64,000 nt of DNA from Cladochytrium replicatum (GCA_025526935.1 JAHLKD010000012.1:496001-560000); one strand, 5' to 3'; positions 33,441-45,833 are shown, counted from the first letter of the stretch. The notes: generated by a model from the sequence alone, not told the origin. Translations and numbers: made by a program.

Positions 33441-33788
33441 ATGACACCGCCCGTTGAGTTCTACGATCTTTCTGAGCAGCTGCCTATGTTTCTCATGGCC
33501 GGTAACTCGTTCCAACTTCTGGATCGCTCCAAGGTGCTGCCGCCATTCACGATCGGTTTTAACGCATTTTTGATTATCGTTGCCTATTGCTTGTTGCTAC
33601 CTTCCCTGGCTTTTGTCGCTGTGTGTCTCTTGTTGTTACATTCCGTTGGGACTGTTGCTGTATCCATGTTTGCCATGTTCGTCGCTACTGATGAGGTGGA
33701 CTATCCTGCTGATCTTGACCACATTCAGGACCCAGGCGCTTCTGCCACTGATTCCACTTCCCCTCTCAAATTTGAGATTTTGTTCTGA
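33441..33788 (+). CDS. Small hypothetical membrane protein at the border of the Gag-like fragment
   Basis: A 115-codon frame begins at ATG 33441 in a good context (CACACCATG). The middle has two hydrophobic spans (IGFNAFLIIVAYCLLLPSL and FVAVCLLLLHSVGTVAV) and the tail is acidic (DYPADLDHIQD). It ends 44 bp before the start of the decayed Gag-like frame, so it may be part of the same retroelement. I recognise no family. It may equally be a chance frame in repeat DNA. Confidence 0.35.
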   Translation: MTPPVEFYDLSEQLPMFLMAGNSFQLLDRSKVLPPFTIGFNAFLIIVAYCLLLPSLAFVAVCLLLLHSVGTVAVSMFAMFVATDEVDYPADLDHIQDPGASATDSTSPLKFEILF

Positions 33789-33832
33789 ATCTTCATAATA
33801 AAGTGTTGAAATTTCTTTTCACATCTTGTATA

Positions 33833-35120
33833 TGACTTCTGAACACATGCATGAGGATTTTCCTCAAGGGCAACAGCCACAAGTAGTTGATCTTTCAACT
33901 CCACAGAGTATCAAGCTTTATATTGATAGTCTTGTTGCTAACGCTGAAGCGCGTTGCATCAAGGACTGACATCTCAAATTTCCAACTCATCTGCTGAGAT
34001 CGCAAATCTCAAAGTAGGTATGTTGACACTTTGAATAAGCATATTGGTTGCTGGGACCCTCAAACGCAAATTCCTCCAACTGTTTTGAATTTTGCGATTG
34101 ATATTCATCAAACTGTCCTTGCTCTCAAAAGTTCTGTGACAACACTAGAGAATTCTGTGAAATCACTTGAGCCACGACCAATTTTCCACACCGCATTCTG
34201 GAATCCCACCCCCTCCGGCTGGTTCCTCTAATGTTAGTGGTAATCCTCCTGCATCTCTGCCTAAGATGAAAATTCCTAAGCTGTCGTATTACGCTGGTCA
34301 AAGTGAAGTGTCTATCATTGATACATGGATTTTGACCTGAGTGAACACGTTAGTGCCAATCTAATGCTCAAGAAGTACGCTCTTGATGATGCATTATTGA
34401 AAACGCAACTGTTCATTCTTGGCCTTCTTTATCTCACTGATACGGCCAAACAATGGTGACAATCATTTGTTCAACAACGACAGGCAAACAAACTTGAATG
34501 CAAAGATTGGGATCTATTTCTCAAACTTGTACGTACTTGGTTCTATCCTGCTGACAATGACACCAATATTCGTAAGAATTTGCAGAAGCTGAATCAAGGA
34601 AGAACCCCTCTCTCTGATCATCTTAGTAAGAACAATTCCCTGGTGTTTCTGTCCAAGACTATCACTGATGAACTCAAGTCAAACTTCTTATTGAGTCTTA
34701 ATCCTGATGAACGCATCTCTATCAGCCAAGAGATTAATGCTCATCTGAACCTTCCCTTTATCAAGTCATTGCCATGGCTGATGATATTTGGAAGATACAA
34801 AACAATGGTGATGATAGTGACGATTCTTTTACCTCTAGTAGTCACTCGGAAGAAGATGTCGTACCCATGGACTTCGGTAATATTCCTTCTGCTTCAAAAG
34901 CAAAATCACTTTGTTTGAACAGTATACATTGCTCTAATTGCTCAATTAAGCTCGCCAAAGCTTTAGAACGTCAGAAACAATATCTTAAAGATGTTCGAAC
35001 TAACCCTACCAGATACAGAAAGGATTTACAAAAAAGCAACTCTAGAACCTTGGGAGGAAAAATCGCAATTAAATATCCTCTAAACAACTTGAACTCTATC
35101 TTTCTTCACTTGTGGTTCTA
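33833..35120 (+). pseudogene. Decayed retrotransposon Gag-like region
   Basis: From ATG 33833 the plus strand reads a hydrophilic protein that soon hits stop codons (first near 33967) and continues in shifted frames. Fragments near 34261-34340 (KIPKLSYYAGQSEV and IIDTWIL) and 34580-34760 (LNQGRTPLSDHL, LLSLNPDERISI) have the look of a Gag polyprotein of LTR retrotransposons. Several frame breaks and in-frame stops show it is dead. Superfamily (Ty3 or Ty1) is not certain. No coding pol is attached in frame. Confidence 0.5.
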
Positions 35121-35159
35121 AGGATTGTTTTTCGCGCTCTTGTCCTAGACACCCAGAGT

Positions 35160-35461
35160 CTGGTCCTGTCAGTGTGAATGTGGAATGTTGTGGTAGATCG
35201 GTGTAGTAGGAGTAGGGTATACTCCGTTCAAATGTGATGGAGTAGAGTTGATCTTGAGACTCATATACGCCATTCAATCAGTGTTGCATACTCTCATATA
35301 GCAGTTGATTGCTAAACTACTGTTCCCAAAAAGTGAATATTACTGTGATTACTAACTAGTGCTTCAATCAGATAATGGATTCTTTGTTCCTAAACGGGAA
35401 CAAAGAATACCTTTGGACTGATGCAATGTGTAAAGTAAGTAATATTACCATATGTGGTAAC
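35160..35461 (-). repeat. LTR-like copy A of an inverted repeat pair
   Basis: The reverse complement of this stretch matches 38288-38570. The best part is 35312-35461 against 38288-38431, about 145-150 bp with small gaps; patchier similarity continues to about 35160. Copy A carries an 11-bp perfect hairpin at 35380-35407. As copies face each other they are not the two LTRs of one intact element. Confidence 0.6.
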
Positions 35462-35505
35462 TCCACCCATCATAAATACATATTACTCTTCCTGAGTAAA
35501 CAATT

Positions 35506-35590
35506 AGCTGGCAATCAACTAGGCAACACATTATTACCCTATCTTCATCAGAAGCGGAAATGATTGCACTTAACCAGGAATCTTTCGCCA
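35506..35590 (+). pseudogene. Ty1/copia RNase H fragment, plus strand
   Basis: One plus-strand frame reads STRQHIITLSSSEAEMIALN, which is the conserved C-terminal RNase H run of Ty1/copia polyproteins (usually ALSSSEAEYIAL). It lies in opposite orientation to the reverse-transcriptase fragment starting 190 bp to the right, so it belongs to another copy. Confidence 0.65.
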
Positions 35591-35775
35591 AAAATGACAC
35601 ACATCTGACAAGCTTTGTACGAAAACCATAGTTTTGTACATTTCCCATAAAGTGATATACTATTCTCAGCTGGCTTGATGCAATCCATACAAGCTCTTGA
35701 TTAGTTTACAAACAATCTCATGGAGTTGTTCATTTAACTTCTCGAACCAATGGGGCATCTCAAGATAGTTTTTTC

Positions 35776-37800
35776 TCAGAGTGTTCCGTTAAGGAAAGCT
35801 CCTTTAACATCATACTGATGTATGTACAACACAACTATCGTTGATAATGCGATAAGCTTACGGATAGAAGTAGTCTTTGTGACTGGAGAACATATTTCAT
35901 TGAAGTCCTCACCTTTGATCTGAGAAAACCCTCTTGCAACCCATCCCGCTTTGAACCGAATAGTGTTTCCCACTTTTGTCAAGCTTATAATCAAATACCT
36001 ATTTCCCTGATATTAGATACTTGCCTTTCAGTAATGTGTTCTTCCCATGTGTTAGTTTTGAACAAGATAGCCTAGGAAAGTACTAACAAAAGTACCAAAC
36101 TTCGAGTGGTCTTCTGTTTTCTAACCCAACCTTTCAGACTTGGGTATGTAGATTGATACCAATGTTTCGAAGGTGTGGATAGATGCCATATCCATAATCT
36201 TGCCAAAATAAGCAACAAAGGGCATATTTTTAGTTTGTTTGTGCACTACCCTATTTTGGACCCTCACAACATCTTGAAAACGTCCTGAATTGGATGTTGC
36301 GAGGTAATCCAGATTGTAGCAGCATTGCTTCTGATAACTCCTTGATTGAACAAACCCCTAGGTTTATTAATCCATTCAGTTCCTTCACATGTGCTGGTAA
36401 GGGTTGAAGTGCATTGGATCGTACCTTTTCGGCACAATATCTACCAAGCTCGTTGGTGATAGATTCTCCAAAGTCCGTCCGAAGTTCCATGACAGTGTCA
36501 CCAGTTGCCTTTTCGATCTCTGCGATATGTCGAATAATACACTCTGTCGAGTCAGACTTCCTCGAGAGGAAGTAAATAAAGATGAAAGATGTGTACTCAT
36601 TGATGATCATCCAGTACGGTCCTGATCTTTCTCATACATGAAGGGTTGCTTGAACCTTCCTTTGCTGGGACAGAAGAATACAAGTCAATAGTATTCTCTT
36701 TGAGTGTTGCTGGAGCTGGACGTACAGTCAAAGCTCCATACTCGTCATACACATGAACGTCGGTGTTGTGTGTACCAGAAGCGTCACTCGTATCTTGTCC
36801 AGATTCTACATCCAACAAATTGTTGAGTGAACTCACAATCCTACTGATTCGTGAAGTCTGACCATCCGAAGATACGTTCCTTGCCTTAAGAACATCCGAC
36901 AAACTGTTGAGTGAACTCTCAATCCTACTGATTTGTGAAGTCTCACCATCCGTAGATGCGTTTCTCTCGTTATGAGCATGTCCCAGTGACTCATGATTGG
37001 CATTGGCGGAGTGCATCTCGTACATTTTCGATGCAAGGAGATAGTACAAATCCCCGACTCATTGACCAATGACAACACATTCATTAGTGTCTCTGGTTTC
37101 GAGCATCAGACTGTCTCTAGAGAAATTAGCTATGTCTCTGCTGTCCCAAATGATGCTACAGACGGAAGCGAGAGTTTCGGGTAAATCAGGAACATAGAGA
37201 GCATTTTGAATGCGTCCTGACTTTTCCATTCAGTTGAACAAGACAGACATCCCCAATACCCTTAACTGGTACAACACTGCTGTTTGCTAATTCAACTTCT
37301 TCAAGGCATTTGTATTGTTCTATTGTCAAAAACATGAACATTTGGTGTCATCCACATAGAGTGCCCGAATCAAGATTGCCTTTATTGTTTTGCATAATAT
37401 GTACCATATGGTTGATCTTTGCCGTCAATGCTTTAATCACGCCTACATATGCGTGATCAGCAATTTGATCAGTACAAAGTATCAAGGAGGAGTGCTTAAC
37501 AGCAGTGACTCTAACCTTTGAGTTGGGAGTTGATTGATTGTCTGAATCAGAGTCAATGTCCATGTCGTCCAAGCTCTTTACCTTGGCAGCATTGCTTTTG
37601 GGCTTCTGAGCCTTGAGTTTCGCCTGTACAAGTTACAATTTGGCTGAATGTGATCTTTCTGTCCACAGAAAGTACAAATGACGTTCTTGCAGTCACCAGT
37701 CTTAGTCCATGATGGCTTCGACTGTGATCCTGAACCATTCTTCTTCTCCTTCGCACCAAGCATCTTCTTTTGAACATGAAACTCAGCGTTTGTATGCAAT
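35776..37800 (-). mobile_element. Degenerate Ty1/copia retrotransposon, minus strand
   Basis: Pieces lie in copia order when read leftward. A CCHC zinc knuckle is at about 37640-37690 (CTFCGQKDHIQPNC). A protease remnant (LDSGTL) is at about 37353. A repeat-bearing segment with an LGHAH run is at 36597-37049. Integrase core is at 36251-36610 (DEYTSF-like start, ELRTDFGESI, SEAMLLQSGLP). Reverse transcriptase is at 35776-35994 (GWVARGFSQIKGEDFNE, YDVKGAFLNG). Frames are broken between the pieces. The integrase region usually reading NGVAE reads NGLIN, so the catalytic Glu is lost. The element is dead. Confidence 0.8.
36798..36965 (-). repeat. In-frame tandem duplication of 84 bp inside the copia remnant
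   Basis: Two adjacent 84-bp units, read on the minus strand, encode 28-residue repeats. Both begin Arg-Asn, continue S.DG.TS.ISRI and end SSLN.L.DV. They lie in the open frame 36597-37049. The units are diverged but keep frame. Confidence 0.8.
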
Positions 37801-38287
37801 TTCAGTGCATCCGGATGAAGGACACAGGGATATATTAAGAATTAGCTAGTGCGCATAATGATTTTGTCAAGTCGCCCAAAATGATATTAACATATGTAAA
37901 AATATCTAATCTAGCGATACATACATCTGTATAACATATACAAATTTTATACTCTAAATTATGTGTAGTGGTGCACCCAACCCGTAGCTAATATAATATA
38001 AACATGTACAGATCAGTCTAATTAACTATTTTTATTTCTTAATTAACATGTACCCCCACCGCTACGCTTTGGTGGATAAATAACCAGCCAAATTAATTGA
38101 TAATAATAGAAATAAATTCGGCGAAAGCCTTTACACTTTGACATAAGAGATAGACTGGAGATGTGTAGGAGTTCTCAATGTGGGATGCAGAGAGACCTGT
38201 CAGTTATAATTGTTAAGTTGATAACAATCGTATACTCGGGAAGGGTAATTAATATGTTGAGAACACGTACTTACTGTCTTCTATGAT

Positions 38288-38570
38288 GTTACCACATATG
38301 GTAATATTGTTACTCATCATATCACTCCATGTGTGTTCTTTGTTCTCAATTAGGAACAAAGAATCCATTGTCTGATTGAAGCACTATTTAGTAATGAAAG
38401 TAATATTCACTTATTGGGAACAGTAGTTTAGTAATCAAGCCGTATCTGTATAAAAGGTACGTTTGATGGTTGAATGGTATGTATGAGTCTCAGGATCAGC
38501 TCTACACAACCACAAAGTAACAGAGTATACCATACCCACAAAGCCGATTCACCACACAATTCATCATACG
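38288..38570 (+). repeat. LTR-like copy B of the inverted repeat pair, with TATA-like box
   Basis: This is the partner of copy A, in the opposite orientation. It includes TATAAAAGG at about 38449 and a 10-bp hairpin at 38336-38363 equivalent to the one in copy A. The stretch to its left (37.8-38.2 kb) is very AT-rich and shows no gene. Confidence 0.6.
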
Positions 38571-39150
38571 ATCCAGAATTTGTTGGTTTGAGAAAATGCG
38601 CCTCAATAATGCAACTCTCAGGATGGTGCTTGAACATTCGCATGCGTACAGCAAACGGCCTGATGAACTGATCCCTCAAACATGATAATAGCTTTGCTTC
38701 GTGTACATGTCCTCATTTGCAACTGGATTTGCAAAAACAACTCTGTCGCTGTTGGAAAGACAGCTTTCCTTGTGGTCTGTGCTGTTGTAGGTGTGGAAAG
38801 AAGGACTTGGTTGAACTTCTGGGGATAGGGCATTCAATGGTACTGTTCAATTCATGGATTTGGCTGGAAGAATTGGACAATGGATTGAAGGAGTCTCAGT
38901 GATGTACTCTTTGCTGTTGAACAGTTTGTTCAATCAGGGATGGGATTTAGCGTGTCTGAGGATGAAGGAGGCCTAGTGAGTCTCCTTAGCAGACATGTCT
39001 GGAAAGATCTATCATTGTAGCAACTATTTTTTGATGTGATTTTGTAGCAATTCTTTGTTGATGTACCTTTCACCCATTTATGACAATAAAGATATCAATT
39101 TAGACATATCTTTCAATCAATATTTGACAACTATATTTGAATCAAATCTA
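38571..39150. other. Stretch without recognisable gene
   Basis: Only short frames are present, for example a Cys-rich plus frame at 38717-38902. Nothing is recognisable in them. Confidence 0.35.
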
Positions 39151-39159
39151 GAGACAATC

Positions 39160-39690
39160 ATTTGGCAAATGCATTTGCTGAGTCGATTACAACATCTCGT
39201 CCTCTCGGATCAGCTATGCAAAGAGGTAACATGCTTCAAATCAATTATCTACGAATATTTGACTTGGCTCTACTCTTGGGAGACCCTGAGTATTGCGGCA
39301 GAGCTGATCTTCGATGGAAACTTGATCAAGGAGGACAGCAGTAGGAGTAAATTATTATTATTCAAGATTTGAAAATAGCTGATAGAACTTTCCAGACATT
39401 GACAACAGGTTTAGACCAATTCTGTTCTATTTTACAGGCTTGGAAAGATCCACTTCAACCTACAATAATCAGCACAATGTTTCACATTTGAACGACATCA
39501 GTCCTTCGAGCTCACAGCCTCCGCAAAACTAACATGGGTTAACTTCTATATCAACTGTTCTACAGGTGAATTGAGTGAAATGTATCAGCAATTCAAGCCA
39601 GTTCTGCTGGAAACTGGCAAACATCTGGATTTTGCTACACTGTACGAGGGAGGATATCTTGGACTTTTAAAACAGGCAAAAATGAGGGTG
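39160..39690 (+). pseudogene. Unassigned plus-strand coding fragments, probably a gene relic
   Basis: Three gene-like plus-strand pieces follow one another in different frames with stops between. One is around 39165-39340 (ITTSRPLGSAMQRGN, NYLRIFDLALLLGDPEYCGR). One is around 39380-39490 (TLTTGLDQFCSILQAWKD). One is 39571-39690 (MYQQFKPVLLETGK, LYEGGYLGLLKQAKM), which ends at a good donor (GTGAGT at 39688). Their composition is that of real protein and differs from the flanking repeats. I do not recognise the family. They might be exons of one gene with unrecognised introns, or a broken copy. Confidence 0.35.
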
Positions 39691-39746
39691 AGTGAGAAGC
39701 CATTACAAGCTCTCAAAGAGAAAAGAATTTATTATCCTTATCAGTA

Positions 39747-42700
39747 TCACACAGCAAAAAATTCTGTAAAGACTTCACGAATAGCAGTATTCTTCACTGC
39801 ACTCTCAAAGTTTGAACATTCCCTCCCTAAGTCTCCCATAAGTGAGGCAAGTGTAACTCCTTCACATAAATGATGCTTCAATAGATCAGGTGAAATTGTT
39901 TGCATACACTGTTCCAATGATGGTATGAATAGCTGGGCTTGGTGTCTTTCAAATCCTAAACAAAAATTAGTTTTGCATTCTTGGTCAGTTTCAAAAGGCT
40001 CACCAATCTGTTCCCAAGCTCTTCTAATCTTTAATACAGCAAATGAATTGAATGTATTCTGAAAAGAAATTGATGATAGTTTCACTGCATTTATGTCCAC
40101 ACTCCAACTATAATTCAAAAGTATATTAGATAAATATTTGCAAAGATCCTGCTGTTTTGGAACCTATTGTGCAGCCATGCTCTTCTCCACACTTTACATA
40201 ATAATGCATGTACGTATTCATGAGTCTAAAAAGGAAATTAGTGATAAGAAGATCTTTGCAGAATACATGAAGCATATATACCACTGCATTATTAGTTGAA
40301 TAGTACACCATCTCATAAGCAAAACTGTAGAAATCTGCAAATCTTTGATCGTCAATCTTTACACAGAGTGTCAATATGTCAACCATTGCTTCAACACTGA
40401 GATATTTCCCCTCAAACAATTTTTCCAACTGCAGTGAAACAATTGAGTGGAGAGATGGATAAACTTGGTTGAAGTCAGGCCGAAGGATATCTAAAACTTC
40501 TTTGCCATTTCCAAATTGGAGAAGACAATGCAGCACCTTCTCTTGAATCAATATTTGATCTCCGAGTAGAGACAGTGCTTCCATAAACTTCTCTGCATTA
40601 TTAACATCCTTATTCTTGGTAGCATTAAGCAATGTCATTTTGGCTAAGCCAATTGCTGTCTGTAAAGAAAAAATGAAGCAATCTTTGCATAAACATATAA
40701 TTCAACTGACCTTCAAAGGCATGCACATGCTTTCTTGTGATGTGATACTATTAATGTTACTGAATGCTGACTGATATTTGAGAAGCTTTATATCTTGCAT
40801 CCACGATAGCCATGAGAGTTCATGCTCATTAAGAAATGTGCTGATGATTTGGTCATCTTCTTTAGGTTGTTCCATTAGAGTATGAAAATTCCCTACCAAA
40901 GAAATTAAAATTGTTTTAATTTCAGAAAATCCTTTCAAATTACTACGCACCATTAGTATAGTAGGTTGAGTAAAGCTTTTGTGCAAATGGTTTCCCAAAT
41001 TGATCCAAGTATTTTCTCAACCTCTCCTGCTGACCCAAACTTAGGTCAACAAGTATCTGCAGATCACCATATTGTTCTGAGAGGCTAAAACCTTTCTCTT
41101 CCAAGCCAAGTACCACTTCAAAAAATTTAACCAGGAAATTATCATTATAATAATGATTACCCTACCTAGCTGACTAATCGCTGAAAATCGAATTGTAGCA
41201 AAACTTTCTTCCAATTCGCTTGCTTGAGGACCATTGATACTTTTTCAATAGTGAATGAAAGGAAACAGAAACTAAACACACACATACTTTTTGAGGTGAA
41301 CAACATGATTCTCAAAGACGTGAAGCAAAATATCAGCGAGTTCAGCCAATTGCTTAAGCAAGCTACTCTGAATATGTTCAGCAGCAAAGTTATCAGATGC
41401 TGACGCTAAAACTGAACTGTAATCGTCTGAGTTGTGGTGTATGAACTCGGAGACACATTTTGCAGTGATATTAAACTGTTCCTTCATTAAAGCAATCATG
41501 CCCGTAGTATCTAGCAAATTAATTAAACAAATGCATAAGTAGAGCAAATCTATATACTTGTCCATATAGCAACTGCTGTTTCATTCGTGTAAAAATGAAG
41601 CATTTCAACTTCATAATGTAAAATACACTTGAATATTACCTGTTCTCAAATTAGACGCAGTTTTGTGAATAGATGTAATACTACTTACTAGAATTACTTT
41701 ATTTAGCTCACAGATTGTTGAAGCAAACTTAAAATGATAAACATCGAGAGTCTTCTCTGTCTTAAGTATGCTGGCTAACAATTCCGGTAAACTGTCTGCC
41801 TAAAAGTATTGACTATTATAATCTCATACAAACTCGATAGAAAAAACATACTTTCTCCAAATAGAAACATTTGAGGAGTTCCTGGGAAGATATTGAATCT
41901 TGATTCACTGCCTGATTAATAATGTCATCCAAAGAAATTAAAACACTATCTGTGTTGCTAACAGAATCATGTTAGATCTTTTCTCTCCTTACATAAGTAT
42001 CTACTAACAATGAAGAGACGGAGTGGAAATTAAATAGTGCTAATGCACTGGCAGCAAGCACAAGATCTGAATAGAGGTTTAGTTGGACAGAAGATGGGAG
42101 CTATAAAACGAGGTCACTCCATATTATCATATTTTAAACTGTTTGCCATACTTTAGTCATTAAGTCTGCTTGTAAAATCTCTGGTATGCTACTCAAAATG
42201 TGTACTTTCTCCTCCAATTGATATCTAAGTCCCATTGCTTTGTGTAAATACTGAGCCCCTGTGAGATTATTTAAGTGTTAGTTATTAACTATACTGCTAA
42301 ATCCTACTTGAGTGCAAAACATCTGAACTGAGGGCTTGAATTGCAAAATTCATTTCATTTTCAAATATCTCTAAATTGAACCTAATTGGATTCTAGTTTT
42401 TCCATTTAATCTAAAGAATTTTAACCAATATCTTTACAGGTTTACCTCATTTTGGTGACTGAAGAATACTGCTTGTTCTAAAGCTGAGTAAGCATTTGCT
42501 TCTCTATTTTTCTTCTATTCGTTTGTTAGAAGTAGTAGTATTTTCAAGTATAATATACCTCAGAGTTCCTGTTTTGAAGAAATATTAGACTCCTTGGTTG
42601 TGTAAGTGTATGTATTACATTAGGTATTTGTGAACATAATCTGAATTGACATCAAGTGATAACACCCCACTTTTCTTGCAGATAATTGCTGCTGCAATAG

Positions 42701-44248
42701 ATTTCTCAAAATTTGGTCTCCAATAGGGTGCGCTGATCATTAAACAGCCTAATATAGAGTCCTCTAACTCCCTCCGAAGAAAGATATATTCTTCAAATTG
42801 ATTTTCTGATTTAATATTCTTAATTAATGAAGATCACAAGCTCTTCAGAACTCTACCTTTGTCAAAGTTTAATACAATCAAACAAGAGTTGAATTGAACA
42901 TAAACCAAAGAATGATCTGCTGATATTTCAAATCTTGCCCTTTCAAGCCCCTAAAAAGCAACCTAGATCAACTTGACTTCTTTCTAAAGTACTGAAATAC
43001 TTTGGTAGTGTATTGGAAAATCACTTTCTCAAGGATTTTGGCACTGTTTGACACTGAATTGAAGTCTATTAAGATACTGCAGTAATGGAAGTTTGAGTAG
43101 CCATCAGAAAAACCAACAAGCAGAAGAAGAGAAGTTCCACTATTCTTTGTTAGTCAGGATATTCTCACATACTTATTCACCTACGTATAATAAACAGCAT
43201 CAAGTATTCTGACCACGATGCCCTGTGCATTCTCAATATCACGCAATAAACTTGCTTGAATAAGTGTTTGGATCTCAAAATCGGCAATAAACTAAACAGC
43301 AAGCGATTAGTATTGAACAGTAACATCAAACACATTCTTGCATTCTCAGCCATGTTCCTATGCAGCGACCACACTTGAATGGTTTCCTGCGTAACAATGT
43401 AGATTGTGCTTTTTGGCAATTTTAAAACAAAGTACTTATCACAAAGCATGCAACAAACCGAGTGTGTCTTCCGTCACGGTGGGATCCTGACACAATGCAA
43501 ACAGGATAGTTTGATCGTTTCACAGAAGAATCGTTGCCCCTGCTGTAGACTGAAAGGATATTCTTTAACAGGCCTCCTTGTTTAACCATTGGAGCAATAT
43601 TCAACGATGAGTTGTGTGACCAGGTGGCGCGGAAGAAGTTCAACTGAGCAGTGCAAATAACAAAACCAACAGGCTATTCTTGCGAGATCAAAATTTTGAC
43701 AGAAGTTGAACCAATTCAATCTGAACGTACATCACAGTGTTGAATCGTCATGATTGTGTCCCCACCAGCCAGAGGAATTTTGTATGTTTTGGTCGGCTCT
43801 TCCGCAAATGTGATGTTGTCCCAGTACCAGAGCGTCCCATTTCGCGAACACGCAGCCAGCGAAGCTTGTCCGGGCACATCCGGTAATTTCACGATCGAAA
43901 CCACCGCCGGACTTTGCGAATCATCAGTTGGCGTTGGCATAACGTAGCTCACCGGTCGCTTTAAATAGTTCAGCTCTATCGATCTTGGCGGGCCTCCTTT
44001 CTCACCTTCGCCAATTCCCAGCAGATACATCCCCCACCCAGACTTATTGCAAAAAAGTTCTGATCGCGAGAAATATTAAAATCATCGTCGCTATTTAAGT
44101 TATCGATAACTTCGTGGGGTACGTATCCGATGCGATTTACACATAGGCACTCAGTTTTCATCAGCACAGCTGCCTCGGGGAGCGACATTGCAAACCTGAC
44201 AAAGTGGCGCATTACGTCCGATATGGGACTTCGGGCGATTTGGCCCAT
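39747..44248 (-). CDS. NUP133: Nucleoporin NUP133-like
   Basis: NUP133 is a member of the Y-shaped scaffold complex of the nuclear pore. On the minus strand, ATG 44248 opens an N-terminal beta-propeller: NRIGYVPHEVID, then GGGCICWELAK, which joins RPVSYVMPTPTDD over a 47-nt intron, then AACSRNGTLWYWDNI. GGLLKNILSVYSRGND and TIYIVTQETIQVWSLHRN follow. The C-terminal helical region is seen at 40998-39747 (NNAEKFMEALSLLGDQILIQEK, LSVEAMVDILTLCVKIDD), ending TEFFAV at 39747. Between about 41.6 and 43.2 kb the DNA is AT-rich and I cannot trace all exons. NUP155 shares the fold and is the alternative. Confidence 0.68.
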
Positions 44249-45833
44249 TCCCTTATCAGAAAAGATTAAGTTGCTAGGATAAACCGTTGAGGAGCTTTAA
44301 AAATTGATAAACTCAGCCCAATTTGTGCAGGTTTCTGGCATTCCTACTTCTAATTGATATATCGAAGTGTGTTTCGGTTAAAGCCTCGCTTGCTCACTCA
44401 AACCTCATTAATCGCAAATTTGGTCAGATTTACCACAGCCATCCAATCACTGCCCATTCCTCATTTTCCACTGCACGCAATCGGTACCTTTCCCATCCTT
44501 CGTCTAAAACGACGGTTTCTCACACTTCGCAAGCTGCTGGAATTTCCGGCAAACTCCCAAGATGTGTTGTCTATTTGGTAGTACCTTTTGAGTAATGTGT
44601 TCGTTGTACGTGTTCCTTCTAAGGAAACTGCAGACCATTGGCTTCAAAAATATAAGTTCACCGCTAGTTGTCCGCTAGTTGCATTGGAGACAAAAAGCTC
44701 CTCATTTTAAGACAGAGTCCAAACCAAATTCCAACATTACAAGATATCACAATAATTTGCGAGATTTGGCGACATAAAGGGGTGCAACGGTAATATTATT
44801 CAATCACGGGCTAATCTTGGAGGAAACTGGACTCGGCAGGATTATTGTTGATTTTTACCTCCCCAAAAACACAGTATCATGGTCTGCAATGTGCCACCAA
44901 ACCGTCCCACCACACCGTCCCACCATCAGCAACGAAAGATAAATGTCCGGAAAGTTTGGTCGAATGCAGGTGGGCTCGAGGATGGGGTACTCAGTGCGCG
45001 CATTCGATGTGGCAGATCCTCACTTGGAAGCATTGGGAAGCGTTCGATGTGTGTTCGATGCGTTGGGGGAGAGGCAAATGTTGCTGAGTGACTAAAGTTC
45101 ATTAACGTTATGGCAAAATGGAAAGAGGGGTACGGTTGGCGCGCGGGGGCGTTCAGAGAGCACGAGGTTGATCTTGATGTCACGCAGAGAAATGCTTTGA
45201 TGCAACGTCGTACCGCCCAAGTGGAGCTCGAGGTGGAGGCGGGTTTCAGAGGCTGAGCTTCGATGTCACACAGAGAAGTGCGGGATCTCATTGCTTCGAT
45301 CTCGATGTCTGGGCGCACGTGGAGATTCAGCCCATTGACGCTGTATTTATGAAGTTCCATTGCGTTGGCCGGTGAGTGCATTTTTATTCACAATCGAAAT
45401 GATTGACCTGAAACGGACGTCTCTTTTAAAAGATGGGGACTGATTCGGAATCAACGTGTGGACAGGGCAAAAAGGCGAGTTCCTTGCCTCCGAACTAGCC
45501 TCTTCGGCGTTTGTTTCAACTCGTAACATCGACACCGTTTATATTTTATCTACCGGTTATGTGGTCGACAGCACCTCAAAACCATAAATGGTGGAGGCTG
45601 AAGGATGTGCGACGCAGAAGTTGTTGCCAAAATGATTCTTTCGAAGGGCGAGAGATCCACAAGTGGAGGGGCAGCAGGCTGGTCAGAAAGAAACAGTTCT
45701 CGAAAGCTAGCGGATACTATGTTTTTCTTGCTATTGTTAAACAACTGTTTAATAAACTTGTAGAAGCGACAGAATGTTATAACTGATATATAAACTTCAA
45801 TTTGTTTGGGGGGACAAGTTTATACTGGAAGCA
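44249..45833. other. Gene-free stretch between NUP133-like gene and TRM1
   Basis: About 1.6 kb. Frames at 44323-44595 (plus) and 44926-45381 (minus) lack a convincing start, family or splice pattern. No RNA gene is apparent. Confidence 0.4.

Noticed and set aside
37800-38280. AT-rich block as a candidate centromere or origin
   Set aside because: Only about 0.5 kb, inside a decayed retroelement, with no repeat structure to support it.
44323-44595. Plus-strand frame beginning CRFLAF, similar to the start of type II glutamine amidotransferases (MCRFLAY)
   Set aside because: It has no ATG in place, the first codon would be TTG, and nothing after the first six residues fits the family.
44926-45381. 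151-codon minus-strand frame
   Set aside because: Low-complexity composition, no recognisable motif, and no intron or neighbour support.
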